DNA of 64,000 nt, from contig NC_049997.1 of assembly GCF_000003815.2 (NCBI RefSeq), forward strand, positions 13,206,261 to 13,270,260, given 5' to 3'. Positions 34,115-46,091 of the stretch are shown piece by piece. This stretch comes from Branchiostoma floridae. Lineage: Eukaryota > Chordata > Leptocardii > Amphioxiformes > Branchiostomatidae. Positions within the stretch are counted from its first letter, which is position 1. The number at the start of each line of letters is the position of its first letter. Position numbers and translations under genes: made by a program. Below the pieces are notes generated by a model, which ran no database searches, had not been told where the DNA came from, and saw only the letters and a list, made by a program, of their open reading frames with translations.

Positions 34115-37100
34115 TTACACTGAACCCAGCGTCCAAATTATGACAGTTGGTACCAGGAACACGAAAGAAACGGCTGCAGCTTGACTGTTGGCATTATCCA
34201 TGGCATCCTCTTCGCATTTCCCGTCCGGTGGCTCGATTAGAGGCTCGAACGTTGGCGGGACTTCGGTTTGACCATCGGCCTAACGTGTAGCAAAAGAAAA
34301 GAACAAAAATTATGGAAAAGCTTTTCATAACACATGTATATCAGCTTATGGTACAGCGCCGTTCACTGTTACACAGCAAATTTCCATTTATTTCCATTTT
34401 TTTCATTTTGATTATGCTTTCGAGTTATATTTTGCTTACGTTGTGAAATTGATTTGTTTTAGTTAACCAATTGTTAGCTAAGTTGTGTTAATTTTTGTTA
34501 GTTCTTGCTATATTACCATTTATTTTATTTGATATCGTATCGTTTGCTATTATGTTGTTATGTATGTACGGGGTCGCCCCCAGGGAACTTAGAAAAATGC
34601 CTAAAATGGCTGTATGTAACCCTGGTAAGATAAAAATAAATAAACAAACAAACAGTCATGGCGTAATATGGTGAAAATGTTTTACCAATTTTTTTTTTTT
34701 TTTTTTTTGTATTGGAGCAATTTGAACTTGCAGCCTGACTAAAGAACGCTTCTGGAAGACCTTTTTATGAAAGGGGCCAAATTATCCCCGAACACATATA
34801 TAGGCTGTAATACCACGGTCACATTTACGCCGATGCCCGTCGAGCGTAGCCTCGGTGGACTGCCGGGTACCGCGGAGGTACCTCTCGGCATTTTCACGAT
34901 TAGGTTACGCCGTATATTTTCCCGCCAGGTCCCGGCGGTATTTTAAGTCACATTCACTTAACTGTGAGTCTTAAAAAAAATCTGTGACCCCACTGTACCC
35001 CCAAAAAGCCGGGTAGTCGCAGAGACTACATAGAGGTCACGTCGGGAAGTGAAAAAACAGCCTGGAGGGGACCCCTTTTCTAGGGACCGAATCATAACAC
35101 CGGCTAGTTGAACTTGGGCGTAAGGAAACGTTTTCAGATGGAGGCCACAAAGCACAAGTTGCGTGTGAATTGAAACCGACATTTTTCCGTCACAAACATT
35201 GCATTGTAATCTATCATAGCATTTAAACTAGTCACTATGAGAAAACCTTCAATTCAACTCTCAAAGCAGCTCTAATGTTTGACAATATTTTCGAAGCGAG
35301 ACCATACAAAAAAACGTATGTGTGGCTAACCTGAAAACCCTGTTTTCCCTTACATGCCATGCGGTACTTCATGTTCATGGTGTAATCCTCAAATGCACGA
35401 ATCTCCTCCTCTGTCCAGCTGTGCGCCTGCGCGGCCTCAAGTAAAGACTTGTTGAAAAATGGGTGGCTCTCGGGCTTAGTGATGATGACGTCACGTTCGG
35501 TGTACCTAGCGGATTGAAAAGAAATTCATAAAATGTTTTCCCATCGGAATTAGTTAAATAGAAAGGAACAGCATAGCGTTGTGATAAAAATGGTAAATAC
35601 ATACAAAAATAAATAAACGTAAAAGTAGTTACTCATGCAACTGGATATGGGTATACGAAACGATCAGACGTTCCAGATGGCATCCACTGTTGTAGAGCAG
35701 GTTTTATACCCAAAACTATGAATTGATATTAAAGGAAGTAAATACAATTTTAGATAGTCCAATGGGGAAAGAAAGAAAGGCAGTGGATACTACCTGAAAC
35801 GTCTAGCCGTTTCTAATTCATATCCATTTGCTTGCAGTAACTACATTTATGTCATACCTGGGCCGCGAAAACGTTCGATACAGGTGTTCCGGACCGGGTG
35901 ATACTTTTCTGTATCACATGGGGTTCTAAGTTGTATCACACGGGCTTCATTCGAATAAATCGAACTATTTTAAGCGGGCCAAGTGTGGTGCTGTCGAAAA
36001 TTCAAATACCGGATTCGGACGTTAGAATTGCTGTTGCTTCAATTTATTGTTCAAGGACACAACATTTTCTCAACTTCTGGTGCATTTCGCATCAAAAGGT
36101 ATAAGTTTTCTCAGGTGGGTATGACATAAATAAAATACAACACGGTGTATTCCGCATCACCCTCGGTCCCATGCAGCCCTCCCGCGGGTCGGATCACCCT
36201 CCGGCCTTCGGGTGATCCTTCCGCGGTCGGGCTTGTACCTCGGGTGATACGGAATATACTATATGTATATAGTACTCAGTTTTGTAAATCTCTTAAACAG
36301 GGTGTCTAATCTTCATCGACGTATAAAAAGATAAGTTTGTCTTTGCACACACTTACGTGACGTTTTGTACACCGAAGAATGCCGCCAGGCCCGGACCATT
36401 ATTTTCACTTCCACAGTGTTTCAGGTCTATTTTTGGGTAGTACAGGAGAAAGTCCATACACATCTCGTCATGCGTTCCAAGACCACCCTACAAGACAGGT
36501 TTTATTGTATTTTATTTCATTCATTATTTTATGAGTTGTAGAGTAAGTCATCGATCAATCCTGGAGTTTACCGTGGAGTGACAGGAAGCGATCAAATATG
36601 TATAATCAATAAACTACAATCAAAAGAGGTATACGAGAAATTTTAGATATTTTTACGGTGGTATGAAATCTTGGAACTCTTTTCCTCTTTGTATTGGTTT
36701 ATTTGGACCACAGAATTTCTTTGTTGGCTATTACTGGCTATCGAGTACTGGAAGTTTATAAAACATTTGAACAAAAAGTTTGCCAGGCCGCAACTTGAAC
36801 TCTAAGCTACAATCGCAGTCTTAAGTCCCTACCCGGTGCCGTGACAGGCGGTGTTTCCAAAAGATAGCTAGCGGTTGCGCCCAAATAGACTCCGTATACT
36901 CGGGAATATCTCGACAAGGACATATCCGAATATTTTGCGGTTTTCATCTTTCTATTCCTTACTAAGCGACCTTTCTAACCATACCAAGTTTGCCAGGCCG
37001 GAACTTGAACTCTAAGCTACAATCGCAGTCTTAAGTCCCTACCCGGTGCCGTGACAGGCGGTGTTTCCAAAAGATAGCTAGCGGTTGCGCCCAAATAGAC

Positions 37101-39042
37101 TCCGTATGCTCAAGAATATCTCGACAAGGACATATCCGAATATTTTGCGGTTTTCATCTTTCTATTCCTTACTAAGCGACCTTTCCAACAATTGGTCACC
37201 CCTACTTTTCTCCATAAGAACATTGTGTTCTATTGCGAACTTCATGCTAGAATAGGATCAAGATATAAACGTTCCCATAGATTTATCAAAAATCCTAATT
37301 TGTACTCGATTAGCTACTAGCAACAAACCACAAACTAAAAGTGCAAGTTTAAACGGGAGTTCCCTATGTATGTAAGTTAGTTATTGTATACAGTCTGTAT
37401 CTGTAAATATTCTATGTTGTTTGTGCGCTCTGTTTCTGACAGTCCAGGAAGATTAACTGCCTACATTTTGATGCAGGTGGCTGATGGGCTGAATTAAGTT
37501 TCCAAATTTTCCAAGAAGAGAGTTACTTACATAAGTCATGTTTTGACGATTTTTTGTCTCGTATCCACACTCCAGCACTAGGGTGTCGCCCTTCATTGGA
37601 AAATGGATAGATAAATTGGAAATAATAAATTTTTACAGGTAAATAAAGTTACAACTGGGTGATGATAATGTGAAATTATTCTGTAGCTTAATGACAGAAA
37701 TAATTTTTTTATTTAAGTATATAGAAAGTAACTCTATATTCCCTCACTTTAGATACATTGTGTTTCAACCTTTGAAAAATTTATATATCCTAGGATTTCT
37801 TAAAAGCAACCATGGACTCAATCACTTACAATCGCAATCATGAAAATCGAGAGATACATCCCGCCTGTATCCGTGCAAAAATTAAAAGAAAAAGTCCACA
37901 TGCGTAAACTACCCATATGTAATGACTCAGAGGTAGTTTTAAAAATACTTACCGGTAACAACTTTACATAAGGTTTCAGATACGTTGTTTGCTGTAAGAG
38001 ACAACAACATATACTTTCTTAGTTCGTGTTTGTTCTAAACAAAGACTTTTTCCATAATATTCTCGATTGAAAAATATTTCGATTTGTTTCCACAGTGACC
38101 ATTGCAGTTTCCAATAAAGGTACGTCATTTCCGGTTTACCGAATTACGTCATGCACAGATAACCAATCAGGGAGTGGTACAAAAAATTATGCAGCACCTG
38201 ATAGTTGAAGTCATAAGCATCGTTGCTGTTGATTGGTCGCAGCTCTTTGCCATTTCTGAAGTGGCGCTCTCGAATGGACCGACCTGAAGAAGTCAACACC
38301 ATGACAGACGTTACGTTACAATTTTAAACTCTATCTCCGCACAGAAAATAAAGCGCTTACCAACAAGCTCTCGATCAGTCTTCTGATCTTTATCAAGTTG
38401 AAATGACCCAATACCTAAGTCACACATCCAAACCGGACGTTTGACGTCAGCAAAGGGTCAAAGGTGCTTGGAAGCCGGTATCGGCCGCCGTCTCGGTTGA
38501 GGGAATGTTGTAAATGGTGTAAATGGCCTCTTTCTCTTTGAACCATGACAAACGATAAAAAATGCTGCTTTTACCTTTTTTGCCGGCTTTTACACAGGAT
38601 AAGCCATAAAGAGCAGTCTTCACAGCAAATGAAGGGCAAAATGTTAGTAGTGATAGGAAGTAGAGCTTTTAGTTCTAGAATCAGTCATTTATCAACGCTG
38701 ACAGATATTAAGAGGCAAATAATTCACGAAGAGGTATTTTTTAGGATCTAGGAAATACGATCACCTACCTGCAAGATGTGTGTGTAGAAAGCTGGCGACT
38801 ATAGTCACTCCGTCCTCAGGAAGCGCCTAAACGTGAAATAACGTGACAGTTTGAACAAAGGTTGTGGGAAACACACACATACAAATACACATGTGCTCAC
38901 ACAAGGACACACATACACTCGTACACACGCACAAACAAACACGCGCGCGCACAAACACACACACGCACACACGCAAATACACAAACACACACGCGCGCGC
39001 GCGCAAATACACACACACTCGCACACACACGCACACACACAC

Positions 39043-39081
<39 letters not shown>

Positions 39082-40017
39082 GAGAGAGGGAGAGAGAGGG
39101 GGAGAGGGAGAGAAAGAAACCATACATACCTCTTGAAGACAAGACGAGCTACAGTGTGCGAGCACGTTGAACCGCTCAGCTCCAGGCGGGATCATCATGC
39201 TGGGCCAGGCCGGTGCCGACACCTGCAGCACCCCGCCATCGTGTTCCCGCAGGACGGGGGTGTAGTAGACCCGGATCCCCGAGCTGTCGTACAGGTCTGG
39301 GGACACAGATAAAAGTATGCCTGAAGATATTCTAGGAGGGAACTTTTTAAGGCAGGATTCCGTCAGTTGCATGGTGTCCACTATTGTCAGTCTGCCACCC
39401 ATAGCACAATAACGGTATTATCCCCCTATGCAGAATTTCGTGATAACGATGGACATGGATAAATGATAACAATAATGCGTAGACACAAAGTTTTCATAAT
39501 CTACAACATGCAGTCGTTATCAGTACGTGTCCACTGTGTATCATTTGACCAGGTCACTATATTTCTTTTTGCTCGACTAGTAATCGTGTCAGTTTTCCGT
39601 TTTGACGTTGTAAATTATTTTACGAAAGTTCTCACACAATGCTTTGAACCGAGACAAACCCAACAATCTATATTGTCGCTTATGATCCCCATAAATAAAA
39701 TGGTTGAATCTGATTGTCAGATAAAGTTCTTTATCCTTCGTTCTTACCTTTCCCTTTCAAAGTAATCAATTAACGCAAGGTAACGTTTAAAGAGTGAGAA
39801 TCAAGAAGAATGATATTTTGCAAATCATGTTTTAGCTAAGACATATATAAATTTATATACTTACCATCTCTTAGATGTGGATTGTCGTAGTGAGTACTCA
39901 TCAGTAACACATCCCCATCATCATCACCGACTGGCAGTCCGACAATTTCCGGCAAGTACAGATCCTACAGGAAACAAGGCAATCACATCTCTCTCTTTCT
40001 CTCTCTCTCTCTCTCTG

Positions 40018-40095
<78 letters not shown>

Positions 40096-40226
40096 ACACA
40101 TACACAGCTATGCATACACACACACATATACACAAACACACACAACACAACACACACACTTACACGCATACACGCACATACACAATGTGACACACACACG
40201 CGCGCGCACAAACACACACACACACT

Positions 40227-40273
<47 letters not shown>

Positions 40274-43200
40274 CACAACACTCACACATACATGCATACA
40301 CACTATTACACAGACAACCTTATCGAAGAAGATAGTAAACTTTACCCACATTGCCGCCTACTGCCCAGGCGACCAGGAAACGCGCCCGGTAACACCTCAA
40401 AGCGTGTCGAACAGTGTCGCACCTGGGGCTAGAAATGTCAGATAAACTCTCGTTCCCATCATACTTGCACTGCCAGAGAACTATGTGGTGCACAAGTCTC
40501 TCGTTCCCGGGCTGGATGATAGCCTTCATCTGAAAAAGAACTGCTTCACAGTAAACCTTTTAGGACACAGAATACCACTACTCATTTTGTTACCTGGAAA
40601 ATGTGACGTGTCTTGCCAAATAACTTTTCTTACATCCACAACCATTATCAAGTACATGTATGAGGTCTGTATTTCGTTGCAGGAATGCGCAATTATATCG
40701 TATTTATATACGAACTATATACATGTAAGAAATACCACCTTGATGATGTGGTGCTTCCTTGCCAGTCGCGGTAGCCTGTGAGTAGAGCACCAGTACGTAG
40801 TGTCGCTATCAGAGGGCACGTGTACCTGTGTGGAAAGATGACATTGTGAAAGTCTGGTAATCAACTTGTAGTTCAAATGCTTTCAGTGAAATCTTCTAGA
40901 AGCTTACAAATGCTCAGTAGAACTCCCAGCCATGGTCTGGAGGTGCATGTTTTGGCTATGTGTGACATATGTTGGGCTTAGCGATGCCCTCGCAGTATTG
41001 TATTTTCAGTCGGATATATCGGACTTTGACTTCATTCAGATCAACATTAAGCATAATATACAGTTAAGTATAATGTACCTATTCTTCCTGTGGTCTTTTC
41101 AACAACTTAACAGGAAAACAACTAAAATTACTCTTACTGAGTTTTAGATAGGGTTGGAGGGGCATGATACGTTGTAGGTGAATACAGGCCTTTTGGAAAC
41201 TGCAGGTACACATAACGTTAAGTATTCCAGGTTCAGCCACTTGGCATGACAAATAACCTACATCATGTATACTCGAGCTCATGATCTTTATACTGACGTT
41301 TTGGGTTAAAGCATCGAACACCAAGACGTCATCAGGACTGTCCCATTGTGCTGGTGCAGGGGGGTCCAGTAAATTCAAGCTGGAGGTCCCTCGGCGTCCC
41401 TGGTGGTAGAGTGGACCCCTCTGCGGGTCAGGGTCATCAGGGTGGTATGCCCAAATCACTCTGGTGGTGACTTTCTGCGGATGAATACAAATCGTTACAA
41501 TTTCAGTTAGAGTAGAGAGAAATTTGAACAATGCAAGTTGCGCAACATAAACATCAGAGCTTTACAACCATCTCTGAACAGAGACAGTGGGCGCCATAGA
41601 CTTCCTGCAACTTATGATCCACTGCTCACTGAGTCACGTGTTCGATCTGCATAACGTGACGTCACGGCAGCAGTGGATTGCTCATTCTTTGACAAAGACT
41701 GGTGCTGTTCAGTCGAAAATTTGGTTGAGTCCAATCTTTGTGTTGAAAATTACAGTTAAACTAGTTCAAGAACATATACGTATGAAGCAGGGTATGTATG
41801 TTCGTCATTGGCCAACCTTGATGTCTCTGTCGAAAGGATCACATGTCTGCAGTTCTCTGCTGAACCGCATGGTGGTGTGAGTACCGTTCTCTTGCGATTC
41901 GTGCAGAGCCCAGTCCTGCCTGCTGTCCAAAACTGGCTGGGACTCTCCATGGGCATAGCGGTCCTGAAAAGAGTCAAATTTATTGGCACATCGAATTAGA
42001 AGTACGATGTCTTTTGTCTTAGAATATTTTCATCAGGTTAGTTAGGGGGTGGTGCAATTCTATATAAAGTCTGAGCCGTTTGGCTATTTGAACATCCTGA
42101 GAAATGGGTTAAGTATGAACGCTTAGTACATACTGTAAATGCAGAAACTTTCGCGGTGGTTTAATGCTCGCGGTTTTCGCGGTAACCGCTTCATCGCGAA
42201 TTTAAATCCACGGCGAACATTTTTCCATGGCAGTAAGAGACTACAGTGCATGGTGCTACCGCGAACTTAAAACCACAGCGAACAGTCCTTTTTCCGCCAC
42301 CGCGAAATTAATTTAAACAACACCGACGGACAGATTAACCTATCAGAATATCCTTCGCAGTGGTGGCCTTAGTATACTAGTTAATAGTATATTATGAGTC
42401 TTCATACATTTTTTGGGGTATATAAAACTCGCCCATTCTAGTTGATTATATTAGTCAAGTTTTATTGCAAATTCTTGCCCGTGGGCAGGTAATATAAAAG
42501 ATTCAAACAGTGTAAAATGCAATATAACAAGTGTCTACTCTAGTCTAAAGCTAGTAAAAGCTAACTCTAGATAGAAGAAATAATACTGGTCATTCCCCCA
42601 TATTCACAGCCTGAACTTTTAGTTCAGCAAAATGATAAACAAATGTCTGGCGGAGAATGGTACCCGGCTGATGATTAGCAGATGGCCGGCCGTTAACAGT
42701 CTCAGTCAAGGGCAAAAAACTGCAGTGACATAGCCAAGACATTGACCTTTACTCGACTAGGTCGATATCGGCCTGTCACTGCTATAAACCATGTGCTCAG
42801 AAGAATGTACCAAGGACGGTACATACGTTATCAATAGGGGTGGGTACCGGTACAGAAAATTTAGGTATGGTACGGTCAGGTACGGTTCAAGTCCGTAGGA
42901 TTGATTGATTGTGAACCTGTGAATGGGCGATACTGAAACTAATGGTCCATTTCTTATAAAGGCCTGTCTTCGTATAAACACTTCTCTTATATAATAAGAA
43001 TGTCAGATATATAGAAAATGAAATGCACTTTGTGCTAGAATGTTCTCTGTACAATGATATGCGTAATAGCCTTGTTAATGTTAAACGTGTAAAAGAGAAA
43101 TATACACACCTAACAAAGGTAGACTTGTTTAAATATCTGATGACATCAACTAACTATGACGTATTGGAAGAACTGTGTAAGTTCGTTTACTCATGTTTTA

Positions 43201-44278
43201 AGAGGAGGGGCGAAGCTTGTAGAAAATAGTTATAATTAGGATATATCATTGTTTATTTGTCGTTATTAACTTTATATCAAACTTAATGCATTTAGCCCCA
43301 TTGGGGCATGAACATGCCATAAACATCATTGTCATTGTCATTGTCATTATAAACCTTTCTCTTCTTGTCTTTTTTTTTCATTTTTATTTGACTGGACCGG
43401 TAAGCCCCAAAACGTGTTACACCCTGCTGATAAAATCTGTTCATTTTCTAATGGGTCCAAAATACGGTCCACGGTTGTCGTTTTTTTTTTCAGAATCAGC
43501 TTTTTTAGGACCGGTCCAACAAGAAAAACGCTTTTGTAACGGTACATCGTAACTGTAGCATCTGGCTTTCTTTGACTTCCCTGTATTTTGTCTATCGCGA
43601 TCGGTAATTTGGAACATGATCGTGTATCGCTTCGTAAACTAACAAACAAATTTGTTCAACTCTTTCTACATTTCGCTTGATGTGAATCTTGTGTTCGAGG
43701 TCACTTCGGCTAGAAAAATATTCTTGTAAATCAAAATTTAAACTACGGATTGTTTGTGGTATGTTGATCGATACGCGTAAAGTTGAAAAAGTTCGTCATA
43801 TTAACAGTGATAGTTTTCTAACCTCGATATTTGCTATTATGTAAACAAGAAAATATAAACTTTTCTCTGTGTTAATGTGTAGTTTGCTGTGTTTGTGTAC
43901 AAACTTTACAAAAAAATGTCACTTACATTTACTTTTAAAAAATGGCAGTTACTTTTTTAAAATGACAGTTACTTTTGAAAAATGGCAATTACTTTTTAAA
44001 AAATGGCAGTTACTTACTTCCAACTGTGCACGTCCGTCCTCTATCCAACCAATCACGATATCAGAGCCGGCCATGCCGCCATTCGGAGAGAACCCCAGCG
44101 CCACATACCCTCTGGTTTCCACCGTAACTTCAAATGTGATCCTCTCTTTATCAAAGAACCATTGCAGGTGAAACTTGCCCTCTGCGTCCAACACTGCATT
44201 GTGGGTGAAGACGTTTTCTTCTCCCAAGGATACAGACAATCCTGCTATGAAGGTGACAAATATTTGCAAAGGAGACAT
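34115..44278 (-). CDS. MOXD1-like: DBH/MOXD1-family copper monooxygenase, 14 exons
   Basis: The exons, 5' to 3', are 44278-44018, 41963-41817, 41474-41298, 40825-40739, 40529-40350, 39964-39865, 39296-39130, 38826-38769, 38283-38198, 37991-37953, 37590-37531, 36487-36357, 35505-35331 and 34279-34115. All introns are GT-AG and phases join without a break to give 610 residues, the length usual for MOXD1. Residues 1-19 are a signal peptide, and a DOMON domain follows (about 25-150). The two copper domains have ligands H220 and H221 (KHHIIK), H309 (THYDNP), H388 and H390 (HTHLAG) and M463 (EMC). A hydrophobic C-terminus (about 590-608) suggests a membrane or lipid anchor. The family hydroxylates small amine-like substrates with ascorbate and copper in the secretory pathway; the MOXD1 substrate is unknown. 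Dopamine or tyramine beta-hydroxylase is the alternative. The donor of exon 9 (GTGCTG) and the acceptor of exon 11 are weak. No UTR ends were located. Confidence 0.9.
34570..34653 (+). repeat. LINE 3' tail in intron 13 of the monooxygenase gene
   Basis: The sequence GGGGTCGCCCCCAGGGAA, then an AAATGCC..GGCTGTATGTAACCCTGG block, then AATAAATAAACAAACAAAC has the form of a CR1/L2-like 3' UTR and tail. No coding part is recognisable. Confidence 0.45.
35846..36257 (+). repeat. composite repeat with terminal hairpin, copy 2
   Basis: It has the same order of blocks as 29278-29690: TTTATGTCATACC, GCGAAAACGTTCGATAC, CTCAGGTGGGTATGACATAA, then the TACAACACGGTG hairpin. The right hairpin arm is damaged, reading GGAATATACT. 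It lies in intron 12 of the monooxygenase gene. Confidence 0.75.
36775..37190. repeat. 210 bp tandem duplication in intron 11
   Basis: Two head-to-tail copies start with TGCCAGGCCG at 36781 and 36991. They differ at only a handful of positions across about 200 bases. They lie wholly within intron 11 of the monooxygenase gene. Confidence 0.9.
38869..39115. repeat. CA- and GA-type microsatellite filling intron 7
   Basis: A degenerate (CA)n with CGCG interruptions runs from 38869 to 39045 and passes into (GA)n to about 39115. It makes up most of the 303 bp intron between exons 7 and 8 of the monooxygenase gene and stops 13 bases from the exon 7 donor. Confidence 0.95.
39990..40310. repeat. CT and CA microsatellite filling intron 5
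   Basis: A short (CT)n is followed by about 70 bases of pure (CA)n, then a degenerate CA block and a second pure run near 40233-40271. It occupies most of the 385 bp intron between exons 5 and 6 of the monooxygenase gene. The histidine/threonine frames across it are artefacts. Confidence 0.95.
42131..42312 (-). repeat. TACTGTAAATG-type short element, copy d
   Basis: It is an uninterrupted member of the family. On the minus strand it contains GCGGTAGCACCATGCACTGT in one piece, which is the empty site for the insertion at 13136-13477. It lies in intron 1 of the monooxygenase gene. Confidence 0.75.
42835..43556 (+). mobile_element. hAT-like element split by a LINE fragment
   Basis: The left end TAGGGGTGGGTACCGGTACA and the right-side blocks GACCGGTAAGCCCCAAAACG and GGACCGGTCCAACAAGAAAA match the element at 23696-24185. 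About 400 bases of unrelated sequence (about 42965-43380) interrupt it. The right terminus has decayed. It lies in intron 1 of the monooxygenase gene. Confidence 0.65.
43010..43350 (+). pseudogene. LINE ORF2 C-terminal fragment and 3' tail
   Basis: The plus-strand frame reads HFVLECSLYNDMR and ends at a stop near 43229. This is the H-F-x-L-x-C-x-x-Y-x-x-x-R motif found near the C-terminus of CR1/L2-like ORF2 proteins. An ATTGTC tandem tail follows near 43328-43350. It is a 5'-truncated LINE copy inside the hAT-like element. Confidence 0.6.
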
Positions 44279-44616
44279 TTTTGTTGGTACTAGCTAGAGT
44301 CAGACGTCTTGGGTTTGTCTTAAAGTTTGGGCAAGGCACTGTTGTGACTTGGTGAACTTGCCGACGTTTAGTTTTTTTAAGGTATTGTTAACTGTTTATG
44401 GATAGCGAGCTCGCAAAAGATTTTTTGTGGGCATTTAGGGTCAATCTTGCTCACTTTTAGATGTACTTTAGGAATGCAAATATCGTATGGTTTTGGAGAG
44501 AAAAAAAATTAAATGTAGAAATCTCCCCTTCCATGTTTCCGCGATGGTTTGGTCTTAATCTCATATTTAGGAGCGTACGTGATCTGCATGTTTAAAGAAT
44601 CTGATTGGTGATCTAC

Positions 44617-45017
44617 TTAGGCCATGTCAATTTGATTATATGGATGACATCATTTGGGACCACCAAAACGGGTATAAGCGTGTGGATAGAAAAGTTTGGC
44701 CAAAAAATAAGTCGCCTTCATTATGGAATCTGAGAGGTCATGAAGGTTTGAAAAACGACGAAACACTGAGTATGGTATACCAAATACTAGATTCTTCATG
44801 TTTGTTCTTTTAAATCTTCTTTTGCCTTTGAATTGATTCTGGCATTTTATGACATTAGTATCAGTTTCCTGATATTTTTGTCAATCTACGGTATATATTT
44901 GCTCATTTTACAGTTATTTAGTACGATACACAGTATGGTTAAAATGCTTCTTTTTTTTAAATGGTCAAAAACTGCGCTTGCGGATGTCATCCATATAATC
45001 AAATCCACATGGCCTAA
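44617..45017. mobile_element. 401 bp inverted-repeat element
   Basis: TTAGGCCATGTCAATTTGAT at the left pairs with its inverse near the right end, through GATGTCATCCATATAATC, for about 35 bases with few mismatches. The target duplication is unclear. It is non-coding. Confidence 0.7.
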
Positions 45018-45433
45018 CCTGGAATACCTACTGTTTCCAAGGTTAGCTCTTTGGCACCAGGTTCAACATCCGAGGAGATGTTGCCCCGACCCTGGGACCC
45101 CCATGTAGACCCTTCTGGAAGTCCCGCCGCGTGATTTCATCCAGACCATTTTCTGCCTGCCTCTGTTTCTTCTTTCTTGACCCTGACAGGAAGGGGGGAA
45201 CTCTGCCATTTCTTCGTCGGCAGCAGGGTTATGCCTCCTCGTAATTTATATAGAGCTCGCAGACTCGTCGTCCGATTGATTTTCGCTACATGTGAGGGGG
45301 GTATACTGACTCCTATGGCCGGCCGACTCCCCCAGCGATCCGCGGAGCCTGTTAGAGGCTAAGCATAAGGTACATGGAGCGGTTTCTAACCTCCTTGAAC
45401 AGACTTAGCATCTCCGGGCAGGAAAAACCTGGC

Positions 45434-45513
45434 GGGTTAGCCCGGATACGAGCTGAGTTTGCCCTGATGAACACGATTGATATTATTGAGATCAGGCAAA
45501 TCCAGGCTAACTA
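45434..45513. repeat. 80 bp inverted-repeat remnant
   Basis: GTTAGCCCGGAT at the left and ATCCAGGCTAAC at the right are inverted. A similar single end, AGTTAGCCTGGAT, occurs near 32264. Confidence 0.45.
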
Positions 45514-46007
45514 ATGGACGGTGGGCATATTGTTTATCTGTCTATCTGAGATACACTGAGCTTGCAGCGTGGATTTAACACAGCCAGAAGTCTGGCCTGG
45601 AAACCAGGTCAGCTTGGCGGTTGGTATGACAGTCAAGCTGCTTTTCCGCATGAGGCCAGTTCCTGCATTTTGACGGGCGAAATTCGCTAGCTAAGTTAAA
45701 TTGAATTTCTATTAAAATACACAAGGCTTTTGGCATACTAGTAAGTCTTTGAGGCCGACTCCCCCAACATATTTTCACTATGTCCGACACCAAAGGCGCG
45801 AGTCGTCGCAATGGAGGTCCGGGGGAATATTGAAATTTGGACCCTCTGAAAAGCCATTTCCTGCACTTTCTGGGGCAAATTTGGCTGATAGACTCACTAA
45901 GATGGGATGAAATGTCTATCGGTGAAAAATGCAAATCAGCCATGCCTTTAAAAAAAATCTTGGACATGAAAAAGTGGACCTTCGAGTGTGAAAAAGCGGA
46001 CCTTTCA

Positions 46008-46091
46008 GCGCGCGCGCGCGCGTGTGTGTGTGTGTGGGGGGGGGGTCTTCCGAACACCCGACCGACCCCACCCCCCCCCCCCCCCCCCCGG
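46008..46091. repeat. (GC)n-(GT)n-(G)n followed by (C)n tract
   Basis: Alternating GC then GT runs pass directly into a run of ten or more G. About 25 bases later comes a run of roughly 20 C. The first part favours left-handed DNA; the G and C runs can pair as a hairpin or form quadruplexes. Confidence 0.9.

Noticed and set aside
38805..40335. Open frames rich in Cys/Val, His/Thr or Arg/Glu up to about 190 codons
   Set aside because: They are translations of the CA/GA microsatellites. Only the short parts that coincide with monooxygenase exons 6 and 7 are real.
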